DNA from: Odobenus rosmarus divergens
Taxonomy: Eukaryota > Chordata > Mammalia > Carnivora > Odobenidae
NCBI RefSeq assembly: GCF_000321225.1
Contig: NW_004450464.1
Location: forward strand, 1,475,567 to 1,539,566
Direction of reading: 5' to 3'
Length of the DNA stretch: 64,000 nt
A program made the translations under genes and the position numbers. The notes beneath the pieces are model-generated. The model worked only from the letters and a program-made list of their open reading frames with translations. It was not told the DNA's origin and did no database searches. Numbering within the stretch: position 1 is the stretch's first letter; every line of letters begins with the position of its first letter. Positions 52,890-63,709 of the stretch are shown piece after piece.

Positions 52890-54480
52890 AGAGTCAAGAG
52901 AAAAGACAGGTAATATTAAACAAACCATAAAGTGAAAATGTCCACATGTTGCAACTGGCAGATAAGGACTTTAAGGTAACCATATTAAATATGTTCAGGC
53001 ACTTAGAGGAAAATATGTTTATATTGAGAGAACATGTGAGATAGGTATATATAGACCTATCAACATATCAAGAGTACCTAATGGAAATTACAGAATTCAA
53101 AAATAAAATATCTAAAAGTAAAATTTTACTAGGATTATTTTGATAATATCGGAGAAAAGCTTGGAAAGAGTAAGTAAATTTGGATTCAAATCAATAGCAA
53201 CTATCCTAATTGATGAAGAGAATGGGATTTTAAAGGTTTAGAAACCCAGGGATTATATGATACAGGGTTATATGATACAGCTTGTCATACATGTAATTGT
53301 AGATGCAGAAGAGGAAAAGGTATGGTGCAGAAAATATATTTGGAGAAAATAGATTTTTGAATGTGATGAAAAACAAAGAACAAAGTAGATCTATAAGCCC
53401 AAAGCATGATATAAAGAAACATAAATGACCTGAATATATCAGAGTAGAACTTTCAAAAACCAAGGGTGAATAGAAACATTTGAAAGTAACTAGATAAAAA
53501 GGATGCATTACATACTGGGTAATAATCACTGCTTTTCTTCAGAAACAATATAAGATAAAAGATAATATTTTTCAAGTATTGTAAGAGATATTATATCTGT
53601 CTACTTAGAATTCTGCAACCAGTAAAATATATCTAAATAATTGGAGAAAAAATACCATGTCTATGTTAAGATGTCAGTTCTCCCCCAGGTTAATGTATGC
53701 ATTTGGTACAATATCAATCAAAATTTCCACAGCTATTTTATAAAAATGAGAAATTGATTCAAAAATCTATATGGAAACAAAGGGTGTAGAATAACCAAAA
53801 CGATATTGAGAATGATTGAAGGACTTTCACTACCTGACATCAAAATTCAAATTAAAGCTACAGTATTCACAATAGTATGCAGTTGGCATTAGAATAGATA
53901 AATAGGTTTGCTGAAACAAAAGAGTAAGGTCTACTATTTTTTGACAGAGTTGCCAAACCAACTCAATTGGTAAAGGAAAGCATGGTCAACAAGGAGTTTT
54001 GTTTTTTTTTCCCTTAAAGATTTTTATTCATTCACTTGACAGAGAGAGACACAGCGAGAGAGAGAGAGAGCACAAGTAGAAGGAGTGGGAGAGGGAAAAG
54101 CAGGCTTCCCGCTGAGCAGGGAGCCCGACGTGAGGCTCGATCCCAGGGCCTTGGACCATGACCTGAGCTGAAGGCAGATGCTTAACACCTGAACCACCCA
54201 GGCGCCCCTCAACAAGGAGTTTTAAAACAGTGTTCAATTGAATGTATTATTTGTGTGTGCATGTGTATATGTCACACCATACACAAAAATCAGTTCATGA
54301 TGGATCATACTTAAACATAAAATCTATAATTCATGGTTTTTCAAAATAGATAAACAGATATATAGATGATGATGGATAGACACACATGCACACACACACG
54401 TTTTCTTGCTCTGTTTGTTGAGAGTACTTAGGAGCAATATCACATCAATAACAATTATTATACCTATTGCCCAAATTCTA
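52890..54480 (+). mobile_element. Old L1M LINE, sense, internally deleted
   Basis: The left part (to about 53640) reads like L1M sequence upstream of ORF2: ACTGGGTAATAATCACTGC, TTCTTCAGAAACAATATAAG and TTAGAATTCTGCAACCAG. From about 53655 it jumps to late ORF2: TTAAGATGTCAGTTCTCCCC, ATCAATCAAAATTTCCACAG, TAGAATAACCAAAACG, CTACCTGACATCAAAATTC and GTCACACCATACACAAAAAT. Most of ORF2 between these points, including the reverse transcriptase core, is missing. A SINE at 54001-54208 interrupts it. Confidence 0.7.
54001..54208 (-). mobile_element. Carnivore SINE inside L1M, minus strand
   Basis: Left end CCTTAAAGATTTTTATTC, GA-repeat at 54056-54070, right end AACCACCCAGGCGCCCC. A perfect 15-base TSD (TCAACAAGGAGTTTT) lies at 53986-54000 and 54209-54223. 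Confidence 0.95.
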
Positions 54481-55830
54481 GTTTTTAAATATCATTCTCC
54501 AATAAAAGTAACCAGGGTTCCTTGGAGAAGTGGAGCGTGCTAGGATCTGAGCAGGGAAAGTACAAGATGAGTCTAGAATGTCTAGTACTAGAAAGTAAAG
54601 AATTTCTCAAAGAATGATTGAGACAGACGTGTTAAAAGTACCCGGGATCTAGATGCTTCGAAGAGGCTCCAGATGGACAAATCTAGTACAATTTGAGTAT
54701 CAGCAACAAATAGGGATAGTAAAAGATCAACTCCATTTGATAAAATGGAAATCCATGATTCCAAACTGATACAAATGAATAAATAAATGAATGAATATAT
54801 GAATAAATGGAAGGGAAAGAACAGTTCTTTTTTTTGCAGTAGAATACCAACAAATAAATGTAGAAGAAATGAAGAGATTAGAAAGTCACTGCATTGTAGT
54901 TACCACAGTAATAATCGATTCAGCCAAGAATTATCAATTTGTGCTACAACTAGCAAGTTAAATTTGATGAGGAGCCATCATACTGACATAGTGTCAAAGC
55001 ATCTATTAATAACAAAGGGAACAGATACGAATTTTACAGTGGATAAATCTGGTGTACAGCTCCTCAATCCAATCATAAATGTTATTATCATCAGTATTGG
55101 GATAAACTGACTTCATGTGCTTCCTGATTTGATACCTGGAAGAACATATTACTTCTTTGGTATTCTGACCAGAAGGATATAAATTAACTCTGGTCATGAG
55201 AAAACGATAGTTAATTTCAACCTCAGAGGGATTCTACCAAAGAAATGGGCTGTATGCCCTTCAAAAATTTTTTTGAGTGTAGTTGACACACAATGTTACA
55301 CATTAGTTTCAGCTATACAACATAGTGATTCAACAACTCCATATGTAATGCTCTGTTCACCACAACTGTAGTATCTGTTACCATGCAATGCTATTACAAT
55401 ATCATTGACTCTAGTCCGTATGCTGTACGTCTCTTTAAAAATTTTCAGGGGAAGAAGGACAAAGAAAAGCTGAGAAACAGTTTCCAGATTAAAGTGGACA
55501 AAAGAGATACAGCAAATAAATGCAGGATCCTGGATTCGATCCTGGACTGGGGAAAAAGAAAAGGTATACAGGACATTATTGGGAAAGATATCAATGTTAA
55601 ATTTTCTGATTTTTTTTGGTCATTGTTGTGTGGTTAAATAAGAGATTTCCTTTGTTCTTAGGAAACCAAAGGGTGTAGGTGTGGAAGGGAGAGAAAGAGA
55701 ATGAGAAATTGAATGGCAAAAATGTAAATAATTAGTGAATCTTCTTAAAATCATCTTAAAGGTTTTCAAATGACTTTTTGCAAGTTTTCTATAAATTTGA
55801 AATAATATAAAAATAGTTTAAAAATAAAAG
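54481..55830 (+). mobile_element. L1M 3' UTR, sense, continuing the same element
   Basis: AAGTACAAGATGAGTCTAG, GGAAATCCATGATTCCAAAC, TGAGGAGCCATCATACTGAC, ATTAACTCTGGTCATGAG, GGATTCTACCAAAGAAATG, GGATCCTGGATTCGATCC and TCTATAAATTTGAAATAATA follow an old L1M 3' UTR in order. The frames at 54787-55110 (+) and 55383-55637 (+) lie in it and are not genes. A short L1 tail interrupts it at 55274-55432. Confidence 0.65.
55274..55432 (-). mobile_element. Short L1 3'-UTR insertion in L1M, antisense
   Basis: TGAGTGTAGTTGACACACAA, TTAGTTTCAGCTATACAAC, AGTGATTCAACAACTCC and ATTGACTCTAGTCCGTATGC are antisense L1 3' UTR. It is flanked by TCAAAAATTTTT (about 55261-55272) and TTAAAAATTTTC (about 55435-55446), a likely degraded TSD. 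Confidence 0.8.
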
Positions 55831-56469
55831 TGCACATCTAACTTTTTCTATTACTATTTACATCTTATTGGTTCTGTTGCTCTGAAGAATCCTGACTATT
55901 AATCCCCAAATTAAAAAATATGTAAACTTACCTATTTAGAAAATCAAAATTATATTACATTAATTAAATAGAGGAAATCAGCTAAGCTCATTTTGCCTGA
56001 TGACAGAGGGAATGAAAAATTTTGATCATAAATGTTTCAGATCTATAACTTCTCAGTGCCTCAAGCACATCATGTACTAATGTCTTAACCTACTGTGATT
56101 ATAAAGCTTTGTAGTTTCTTTAAAGATTAAAACAAATGCATTGGCATTGGTGGTGGAGCAGGGATGAGGGGGGAAGCCAGATGGAAGAAAATACTAATTA
56201 CTAAGAATGTATTTAAATATTGAATGTTACTGTGTGCTCGTTAGAAAGATATTGATAGCAAATACTCTTTTAATGTAATTAGAAAATATTGAATCGTGAG
56301 TGATATTATTATATACGAGGTTGATATCACTGTTGACATTGATTTTATTATATAGGATGTTGATATTATTATGCCAGTATCCAAATAGTTGTTTCTCAGG
56401 AAATCACAACATTTCATACAGTTGACCTCTGTTCTTTTTCATTTAAACTGTTCAGTTTTTATTCCCTAC
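55831..56469. other. Unique AT-rich sequence
   Basis: Nothing recognised. TATTATTATA and GATATTATTATG repeats around 56305-56375 are local AT-rich near-repeats. Confidence 0.3.
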
Positions 56470-56485
56470 TGTTTTACATTAATTT

Positions 56486-56606
56486 TTTAAAGATTTTATT
56501 TATTTGAGAGAGAGAGAGAGCACGAGGTGGGGAGGGGCAGAGGAAGAAGCAGACTCCCTGCTGCGCAGGGACTCCAGGATCATGACCTGAGTCACCCAGG
56601 TGCCCC
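56486..56606 (-). mobile_element. Internally deleted carnivore SINE, minus strand
   Basis: Left end TTAAAGATTTTATTTATTTG, GA-repeat, then AGACTCCCTGCTGCGCAGGG joined directly to ACTCCAGGATCATGACC, then GAGTCACCCAGGTGCCCC. Two segments found in full copies are missing (GATGTGGGACTCGATCCCGG and the GAAGGCAG...AACTGA part). TSD TGTTTTACATTAATTTT / TGATTTACATTAAATTT lies near 56470-56486 and 56607-56623. Confidence 0.88.
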
Positions 56607-56623
56607 TGATTTACATTAAATTT

Positions 56624-56821
56624 ATGAACCCTTTATTCATAAGTAGTATAGCATATTTTCTTGCTCTGTTTCTGAAACAGGGACATACATTTAGTTTTGA
56701 TACCACCACAGATTTACTTCTGGCTATATACACAAAAATGTCTATTCTTCCAAAAATACAACCTTTCACATTACTATTAACTGGTTTCAATTATAGATAA
56801 ATACTGAGCAATTGGCAGATG
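56624..56821. other. Unique sequence
   Basis: Nothing recognised. The frame at 56600-56800 (+) starts in the SINE and is unsupported. Confidence 0.3.
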
Positions 56822-56832
56822 AGTTCCTTTTT

Positions 56833-56893
56833 TTTAATAATTTTTTTATTGTTATGTTAACCACCATACATTACATCATTAGTTTTTGATGCA
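56833..56893 (-). mobile_element. 61-base L1 micro-insertion (extreme 3' end), antisense
   Basis: TTTAATAATTTTTTTATTG, TTATGTTAACCACCATAC and ATTAGTTTTTGATGC are identical to the left part of the L1 tail at 11973-12167, and end there. A perfect 11-base TSD (AGTTCCTTTTT) lies at 56822-56832 and 56894-56904. An extreme 5' truncation during target-primed reverse transcription. Confidence 0.9.
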
Positions 56894-56904
56894 AGTTCCT
56901 TTTT

Positions 56905-58079
56905 ATTATAGCAATTACATTTATAAAAACATGGCTGCTCTTTAATCATTAATGTATTTTATAACACAAATTCTAGTTTAATCATAAGATAGCTTTTAAT
57001 GCTCCTTTAAGTATCACCCAAGATGTATCTTGAAGTTTGTTTTATGTTTAAAAAAGGACTCTTTTGTGTTTATAGTTGCCACAATATTTACATTCACATT
57101 CTTTAGAATCCTTAGTTTGATGCCAAGTGATAGATTTTTACTGACTGGAACAAAATATTCATATTCAAACCATTTTATTTACTATCTAAAATATTTTTTA
57201 TTCTCAGAAAAAAAGGAATATGCTTCCGTAATACATGCCAGTTAGATTGCTTGGTTTTCTGAAATAATTTGGCAAATATTTTCCCAAATTGAATAGTTTG
57301 CAGGTTTTGAATAATTGAAGGTTTTAAAAATTCTTATATCAGAAATTAAAACAATATATGGTATTTTGACACTTGAAATAAAAGATGTGTATTTCTCTTA
57401 TTTGAGGCAAACTGAAAATTTTATAAATTGATCTGCCACAGATTTCGGAGAAATTAAATGAATGTCGAACTTACTATTTATTAGAAACTCCTGTTTAAGA
57501 GGACCTTGTCAAGATCCCATTCTACAGAAAAGCAAAATTAACCAAAAACTTTTGATCAGCTTGCCTTTCCTGTGCGAGTCTCAATTATGGTTCTCTTATT
57601 GGGAATCAGGAAAGTTATTCCCTGAATGACAATATGGGTCAAGATCACCTTTATGCTTGTTAGAGAAGAAGCTTATCCAGAGACCTTTAGCTTAATGACC
57701 CAGCTTCTCCTGTGTAAGTTACATCCTGGGACCATGGCAGGAACTTTTGAAGCTTCATTAGCCTTTTGGGCCATGGGGGAGATATTAAATTAACAAAAAA
57801 GGAAAGAAAGAAACAAAATCTCAAGCCCGTGATCCCAAAGAGACCCTAGCCAACAGAGTCTGTTGGCTTTCCAGCATTCTTTAGCTGTGGAATTCCACAT
57901 TGACCTGTGGTGGGTAAATTTTGTGCAACTTCTGCTGTCATTTAATTTTTGCACCTGTCTTAAGTCTGCTAAACAGGATTCCATATTAATAACCTTTGTG
58001 TGGCTAGACGATTATTATGCCACACTCATTGCACTTGGAGGTAGAATCACCTTTGCTGCAAAGTGGAAGCTGGCTCTTA
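56905..58079. other. Low-repeat sequence, no gene supported
   Basis: The frames at 57030-57245 (+), 57790-57984 (-) and 57863-58090 (+) show no domain. The 57.55-58.07 kb part is more mixed in composition than the AT-rich flanks but matches nothing I know. Confidence 0.35.
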
Positions 58080-58395
58080 TAATAAGATGAGCAGGCAGTC
58101 AGGGATTGAGTCTGAATCTCAAGAGAGAAATGAGAGACAAAACTATGAATTTGGATGTCATGATGGTAGGTGAAAAAAATGACATGGATGAAGTCACCCT
58201 GGGAGAGTGTTTAGAATCAGAAATCCAGGGAGCTGAAGATATGACCTCTGAATCACCAGAGCAGAGCAGCAGGGGATGGAGGAGATATACCTAGGAGAAT
58301 GTTGTGCTGAAACTAATAGAGGACACATTCAACAGTGAAGTGACAATGGAGCAGAGAGGCCAATTATTTGAGAGTGTAGTTTAGTCTTGGCAATT
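58080..58395 (+). repeat. Ancient dispersed repeat, family unresolved
   Basis: AGATGACATGGATGAAGTCACC-type wording (GACATGGATGAAGTCACCC), GGGAGAGTGTTTAGAATCAG and AGCAGGGGATGGAGGAG match the same old dispersed repeat suspected at 3660-4030 and, in the other orientation, 22255-22440. The frame at 58106-58294 (+, acidic, rich in E/D/M) lies in it and is not treated as a gene. Confidence 0.35.
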
Positions 58396-58479
58396 AGAAA
58401 ATCAGTGGATGCCCCCAAAGAGAAACATTTCAGTGAACTGTGGATTAAACCGGATTGTCATGAACTGATGGATAAATAA

Positions 58480-59370
58480 AACTTTTTTTTTACATTTTTA
58501 TGAAGAACAGTTTTAGGTTCACAGCAAGATTAAAAGGAAGGTAGAGAGATTTCCCATATATCCCCCACTCTACACATGCATAGCCATCCCCGTTATCAAC
58601 ATCCCCCACCAAAGTGGTACATTTATATAATGGATGAACCTACATCGACACATCATAATCACCCAAAGTCAGCAATGTACCCTAGGGTCAGTCTTGGTGT
58701 TGTACATTCTCTGCATTTAGACAAGTGTATAATTACATCAATCCATCATTACAGGATCAAACACAATAATTTCACTGCCCTAAAAATTCTCTGTGCTCTG
58801 CCTACTCATCCCTTCCACTCCCAAGCTCCCCCCCAACCTCTGGCAACCACTGATCTTTTTACTGTCTTCATGCTTTTTTTTTTTTTTTAAGCTTTTCCAG
58901 AATATCCTATAGCTGTAATCATACAGTACATGGTCTTCAGATTCTTTCACTTAGTAGTGTGCATTTTAGTTTCCTCCATGTCTTTTCATGGCTAGATAAT
59001 TCATTTCTCTTTAGCACTGAATGATATTCCATTGCTTGTATGCACCACAGCTGATTTATCCATTCACCTGCTGAAGGGTATCTTGGTTGTTTCCAAGTTT
59101 TGGCAGTTATGAATAAAGCTGCCATACACACCCTCGTACAGGTTTTTGTGTGGACATGTTTTCAACTTCTTTGGGAGGGCAATTGCTAGATCTTATGGTA
59201 AGAGTATGTTTAGTTTTGTAAGAAACTGCCAAATTGTCTACCAATGTGCTTGTACCATTTTGCATTCCCATTAGCAATGTATGAGAGTTCCTGTTGTTCC
59301 ACCTCCTAGCCAGCATTTAGCATTAGCAGTGTTCCAGATTTGGGCCATTCTCAAAGGTGTATAGTGGTGA
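58480..59370 (-). mobile_element. Old L1M LINE, antisense, ORF2 end and 3' UTR
   Basis: 3' UTR antisense at the left (AACAGTTTTAGGTTCACAGC, CCATATATCCCCCACTC, CAACCTCTGGCAACCACTG). ORF2 C-terminus at the right: the minus frames 59107-59316 and 58937-59131 give RNSHTLLMGMQNGTSTL and ALFITAKTWKQPRYPSAGE, the latter corresponding to the L1 'WKQPKCPS' block. The cysteine motif seen in the copy at 46.3 kb is lost here. Dead code. Confidence 0.8.
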
Positions 59371-59499
59371 TAAAGAGGAGTTTAACAAATAATTGTAATT
59401 ACAGTCTGGTGGATTTTTATTTTAAGAATTTTTCTGTGAAAGAAAAGAGAAGGGAGGGTAAATAGGGTTAGATTCAACTAGTGCACAATGGAATGCCTG

Positions 59500-60160
59500 T
59501 CCTTGTCAAAATTTTAACTTCCAAAGTTTGGGGATTAATAACAATGGAAAATGTGGTAGATAGCCACTGCCCAAGCTTTCCTTAAGGCCCCTTGCCAGTC
59601 TAGCTGCCCTAGACACTCCACAAGAACTCATTGACTGCCCCAGGATCTGGTAACAAAAAGGAACTCTTAGTTCAGTGGGGACCTCAGGACCTGATTTAGG
59701 CTCTTGTATGATTGATGGCATACTGTTGGTTTGCAACCTCCCTGGGGAGCTTCCCGGGTGCAGTCTGAAGCTGTACACAGAGAGTAGAGACTGAAGAAAG
59801 AGGCAGACCACTCCAGAGTGGTAGGTAGCAGTTTAATAAGCAGTGAACTTACAGTGAAGCTTGTCTTGAGCACCCACAGGGAGATTTCCACATTTCCACA
59901 TCCATGCCCCAGAATCTTAAATGTTTATATAGAAGCCTTAACTGGGTTCACTCACGTGCTCAGTTCAGATGGTCTCGCCAACACATTTCTGTATCGAGGC
60001 TGTGTCCTTGGAGCAGCTTCTGGGAGTAGGGAAGGCAAACAGAACCTAGACTGCAAGAATGTGGAGTGGGGAGAGAGCCTCCAGTTGCCCAGGTCCAGCT
60101 GGTAGTCGCTGTCTTCTTGATGCCCTCTTCCAAGTCAGTCATTTTAATAACATGCTAAAA
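59500..60160 (-). mobile_element. Possible solo endogenous-retrovirus LTR, minus strand
   Basis: On the minus strand, a TATA-like TCTATATAAAC (complement of 59922-59934) is followed about 90 bases on by ATTAAA (complement of 59832-59837), and then a CT-rich segment with TTTCTTCAGTCTCTACTCTC and a GC-rich CACCCGGGAAGCTCCCC palindrome. This promoter, poly(A) signal, U5-like order resembles a gamma-type ERV LTR. I cannot fix its ends or name the family, and no gag, pol or env sequence is seen. The overlapping frames here (59506-60142) are not genes. Confidence 0.35.
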
Positions 60161-60639
60161 AGGGTAAATTAAGGGTAAATTAGGTCAATGGAGGCTGTGG
60201 GGTTGTTTTTTTTTTTTTTTGTCTTATTAAGAAAAGAGAGATTTATTTGTATTTTTATGGATAGAATGGAAGGATTGGGTAGAAATGTAAATGTTGAAAT
60301 CCAGAAGAAATGGGGTGGGAGAAGAATCTGGGGTACACAGAAGTAGACATCAGCTTTGTGGGGGGAGGAGACGGTTATTTCTCTGGAATGGAAGAAAAGG
60401 CTGGGAATGAATATGACCAATTGTTACATTGGTAGGTAAGAAGATGAAGAATTTCCTAGTCGGGCTTGCATTTTTTCTGTAAATGAGACATTGTCAGCAC
60501 TGTGAGTCGGGAAGCTTGAGAAGCATGGTAAGCATTTTCTATCAGTAATATGGGCCACCTGCTTTTATCCACAGGCCTCCTATCATTGAATAGATTTCAG
60601 CTAGGGATAAAGTGTGCTGATGTGTGTTTTATTCCCTTA
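60161..60639. other. Unique sequence
   Basis: A 10-base tandem repeat (GGGTAAATTA twice) at 60164-60183 and a T run at 60207-60220. The minus frame 60169-60420 is unsupported. Confidence 0.35.
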
Positions 60640-61190
60640 ATTTTTAAAAATGTATTTCAAGAGCAGTCATGCTAATAGCAAGAAATATAATACTCCACCA
60701 TGTTTCCCATGCCTCATATACATATATACTCATAAAATTGTTATCAGTGTTAATATTTGTGAAAATGCAGTTATTCTACATACTATACATATTAAACTCT
60801 AATTTTTCTCACTCATCATCATGTAGTGGTCTTCCCAGTGGCTGATGTGCGAAAACATCCCACTTGTATTTTTTAGTAATTGCATAGCATTCGATAATAT
60901 GCTTTTGCCACATTATTCAGTCATTGCCCTCTAAATGCACATTAATTTAACTTAATTATATTTGCCCCTACAAACAATGTGCAATGAATAACAATAAACA
61001 TCTTGTATACATATTCTGGAATTTTTATAGAGATTGCTCAGATTTTCGTATTTACATTTATATTGCTTGGACTTTTGATGTTTTAATACATTATTTTCCA
61101 AAAGGGTTCTAGCAATTTTCACCCCCACTGGGAATCCACAAAAACCCATTTTTGGCATCCATATCAGCACTGAACATTATTACTTTCTGG
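60640..61190 (-). mobile_element. Old L1M 3' fragment, antisense
   Basis: TTTTTCTCACTCATCATC, TTTTAGTAATTGCATAGCATTC, CATTATTCAGTCATTGCCC, CTACAAACAATGTGCAATG, AATAAACATCTTGTATACAT and CCAAAAGGGTTCTAGCAATT correspond, in order, to antisense old L1 (CTGCATAGTATTCCATTG, ACAAACAATGCTGCAATGAAC, CATCCTTGTACATA, AAAGGTTGTACCAATTT). Confidence 0.65.
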
Positions 61191-62039
61191 CTGCTTCAGG
61201 GTGGAGAGGCAGAAATGTGGGGACATTACTTCCTTTTTTTTATATAGGATTGAATGTTAATAGAAATTTCTTAAATATTATCAAGTGATTTTTTTTTTTT
61301 TTTTTTGGAAAGAGTTTCCTGACTAAAGAGAAAATAAGCTGGTTCAAGCAATCCTTCATCCTTCATGTACTGCTTTGGGAGGACAATCTAGTTTTTTCTG
61401 TTTAGAAAGTGAGGTATACATTTTAGTCTGTGGTGCTAGTCTGGGCTGAAATTAGACCTTCAGAAATGTATGGATACACAGTTATTTCAACCCATAGTTT
61501 GGGAATCTGTACTAAAATTGCCTGTGTTTTGTTCCCTAGAGACTTAAAAATTCTGCCAGTTTATTAATCCTGCCTATTACAATGTATTAGGTGAGAGAAT
61601 GAGCCTCATGTCATCAGAAAAGGTTGGCTATGATTTCTTTTAGGATGGTATGCATTTAGTATCATCAGGAAGGTCTCAGAATTTACTGAAACAAGTTATA
61701 CACAACTCAGTGATAACGGATAAAGTCTAATTTAGAGGTGATGATAACTAAGGCCCTCTATCATGGTATGGAACTTTTCTTCTAGACACTTCTTTCCTTA
61801 TGTGTTAGCAACAGCCAATTAATGATTCCTGAGATCTGCCATGCACATACATGTCTGTCTGCAAAAATTCAAGCCATTTTATTGAGTTAGTATTTCTTTC
61901 CCCCATTTCTGCCTGTGGAAGTCATAGTCACCTGACGGGACTCAGTTCAATGGCAACTCTTTCTTGAAGTGTTTCTCAAGTTTTTAAAATGTATTCTCGC
62001 TTTTATCAATTAGATTTTGTATCTTGTATTACCACTATA
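61191..62039. other. Unique sequence with a long T run
   Basis: A T run of about 19 lies at 61288-61306. No gene or named repeat recognised. Confidence 0.35.
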
Positions 62040-62200
62040 GTTACCCATCACTGTCTCCCTTACTAGATTTTAGGAGTTCTGAGATCAGGAAATTTGTCTT
62101 ACTCATCTTTCTATTTAGCAACCATTTGTATTATTTGACATCTAACTCAATGCATCGCACACAGAAGATACTCAATGACAGTTGAACGAGTGAAAGTCTG
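62040..62200 (+). repeat. L2 LINE 3' end, sense
   Basis: ACTGTCTCCCTTACTAGATTT, GAGATCAGGAAATTTGTC, TTACTCATCTTTCTATTTAGC and CACAGAAGATACTCAATGACAG match the L2 end (CTCACTAGACTGTAAG, GCAGGGACTGTGTCTT, GTTCATCTTTGTATCCCC, TAGTAGGTGCTCAATAAATG). Confidence 0.7.
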
Positions 62201-63578
62201 TGTGGCCGATGGAGCAGGCTAGCCAAACTAGGTTAGGGGAGGTGCTGCTGTCGGTATCCACTGCTGGTTATAAATCCTGGGAAAATTGTATTAAGGGCTT
62301 CAAGATACAATGAAGCTTGCCGTGTTTCAGAACACCCTTTCAAAAAACCTTCTGAGAATAAAACAGACCCGTAGATGATAGAAACAAAATGTGAGACAGT
62401 ATGTGGGAAACTGACCTTGTTGGTTCTCCTCCCCTGAGAGTTAATCACATTCGACCACGTGACTTTGTATTTCAAGCACATTTTCTATTCCCAACATACC
62501 ACATATGCAGGTGGACAGATTTTACTTAATTTTTATAATTTCTAATGCTAGTCACACGATTTAATAAATTCTTACTTTTGTGCCTTTAAAAGCATATTTA
62601 GATGCATTTTAGTGTGGACCAATATTAAGTATCAATTTAATTGTTAATTAACTGTAAAGTATTAATTTTAAACAGTTGGCATATATTTCTGAGTTAAGAG
62701 TAAATACTACATTGGTTGAAAAAATTTCCGCTGGTAACAACAGCATGATATGAGTCCAGAGAAATGTGCCTCATTTTTAATGCTCTGGTAGTCAACTCTC
62801 TTTTATAAATTCTTACGTGTCATGACTATAGCTAAATCCCTGAGAACCAGAAAAAAATATCATAGTATTTTGAATTGATTATTATCTACTACTTCTGGAA
62901 TTGTAAAATACATGTATTTTTATTTTTTAAAGAAGTGTGAAAGCTAGTCTCTCCACAGATGCTAATACATACAGAACAATCCGTATATGAATTCTGAAGG
63001 AGCCTGGAGGGAAGAGCTTTTTCACATAGACAGATGAATTAGGATACTTAGCTGACAGGGTCATCACTACATTTCTTATCGGAAAAATGGATTTCTACTG
63101 CAGGGCTGGAAAATATTAAAAAATCCTCAAGTAGGCTGTAGCATTCAATGAATCATGTCATAAATTGAATGGGAAGAGACTCTGAGCATGTCTTGCAGAA
63201 TATGGAGTGAGAAGGGGGCCTGCAACATCAGGCATGCTAGATAAAGAAAAATACCTCATGCCAGCAAAGAGAGCTTTTGGGTTTGAGGTAGAATATTGAA
63301 TGGTTACATTTAAGTGAGTACTTCAGTGCATTTTACATAAAAAATTCATCTGTTTTTCAAAGTAATATACTGTGCTAAATGCTGTGTATATCATCTAAAT
63401 TATTTTGCCTCACTTAAAGATTATGGATAGAAATCCTAACACTGTAGAAGTAGTCAGTTTTAACCAGGTGACCAATGCATAATATTGATGGTATTTACTC
63501 TTTGCAGAAATAATGTAAAAAGCATTGAATTTATACTAGTAATTGAGAGTAGCTTAGAAAACCAAAAAGAGGAAGAAT
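62201..63578. other. Unique sequence, no gene supported
   Basis: The frame at 62233-62481 (-, 82 codons) has no recognised domain. The rest is AT-rich without named repeats. Confidence 0.35.
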
Positions 63579-63709
63579 GGCTGGCTGGCTGGCTGGCTAG
63601 CTGGCTTGATGGGAGGGAGGGAGGGAGGGAGGGAGGAAGGAAGGAAGGAAGGAAGGAAGAAAGGAAGGAAGGAAGAAAAGGAAGGAAGGAAAGAAGGAAG
63701 GAAGGAAGA
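63579..63709. repeat. Compound tetranucleotide microsatellite
   Basis: Three adjacent blocks: (GGCT)n at 63579-63606, (GGGA)n at about 63611-63634 and (GGAA)n with interruptions at 63635-63709. The Gly/Arg/Glu-Lys frames on the plus strand and Ser/Pro/Leu frames on the minus strand here (63460-63872) are translations of this repeat. Confidence 0.97.
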
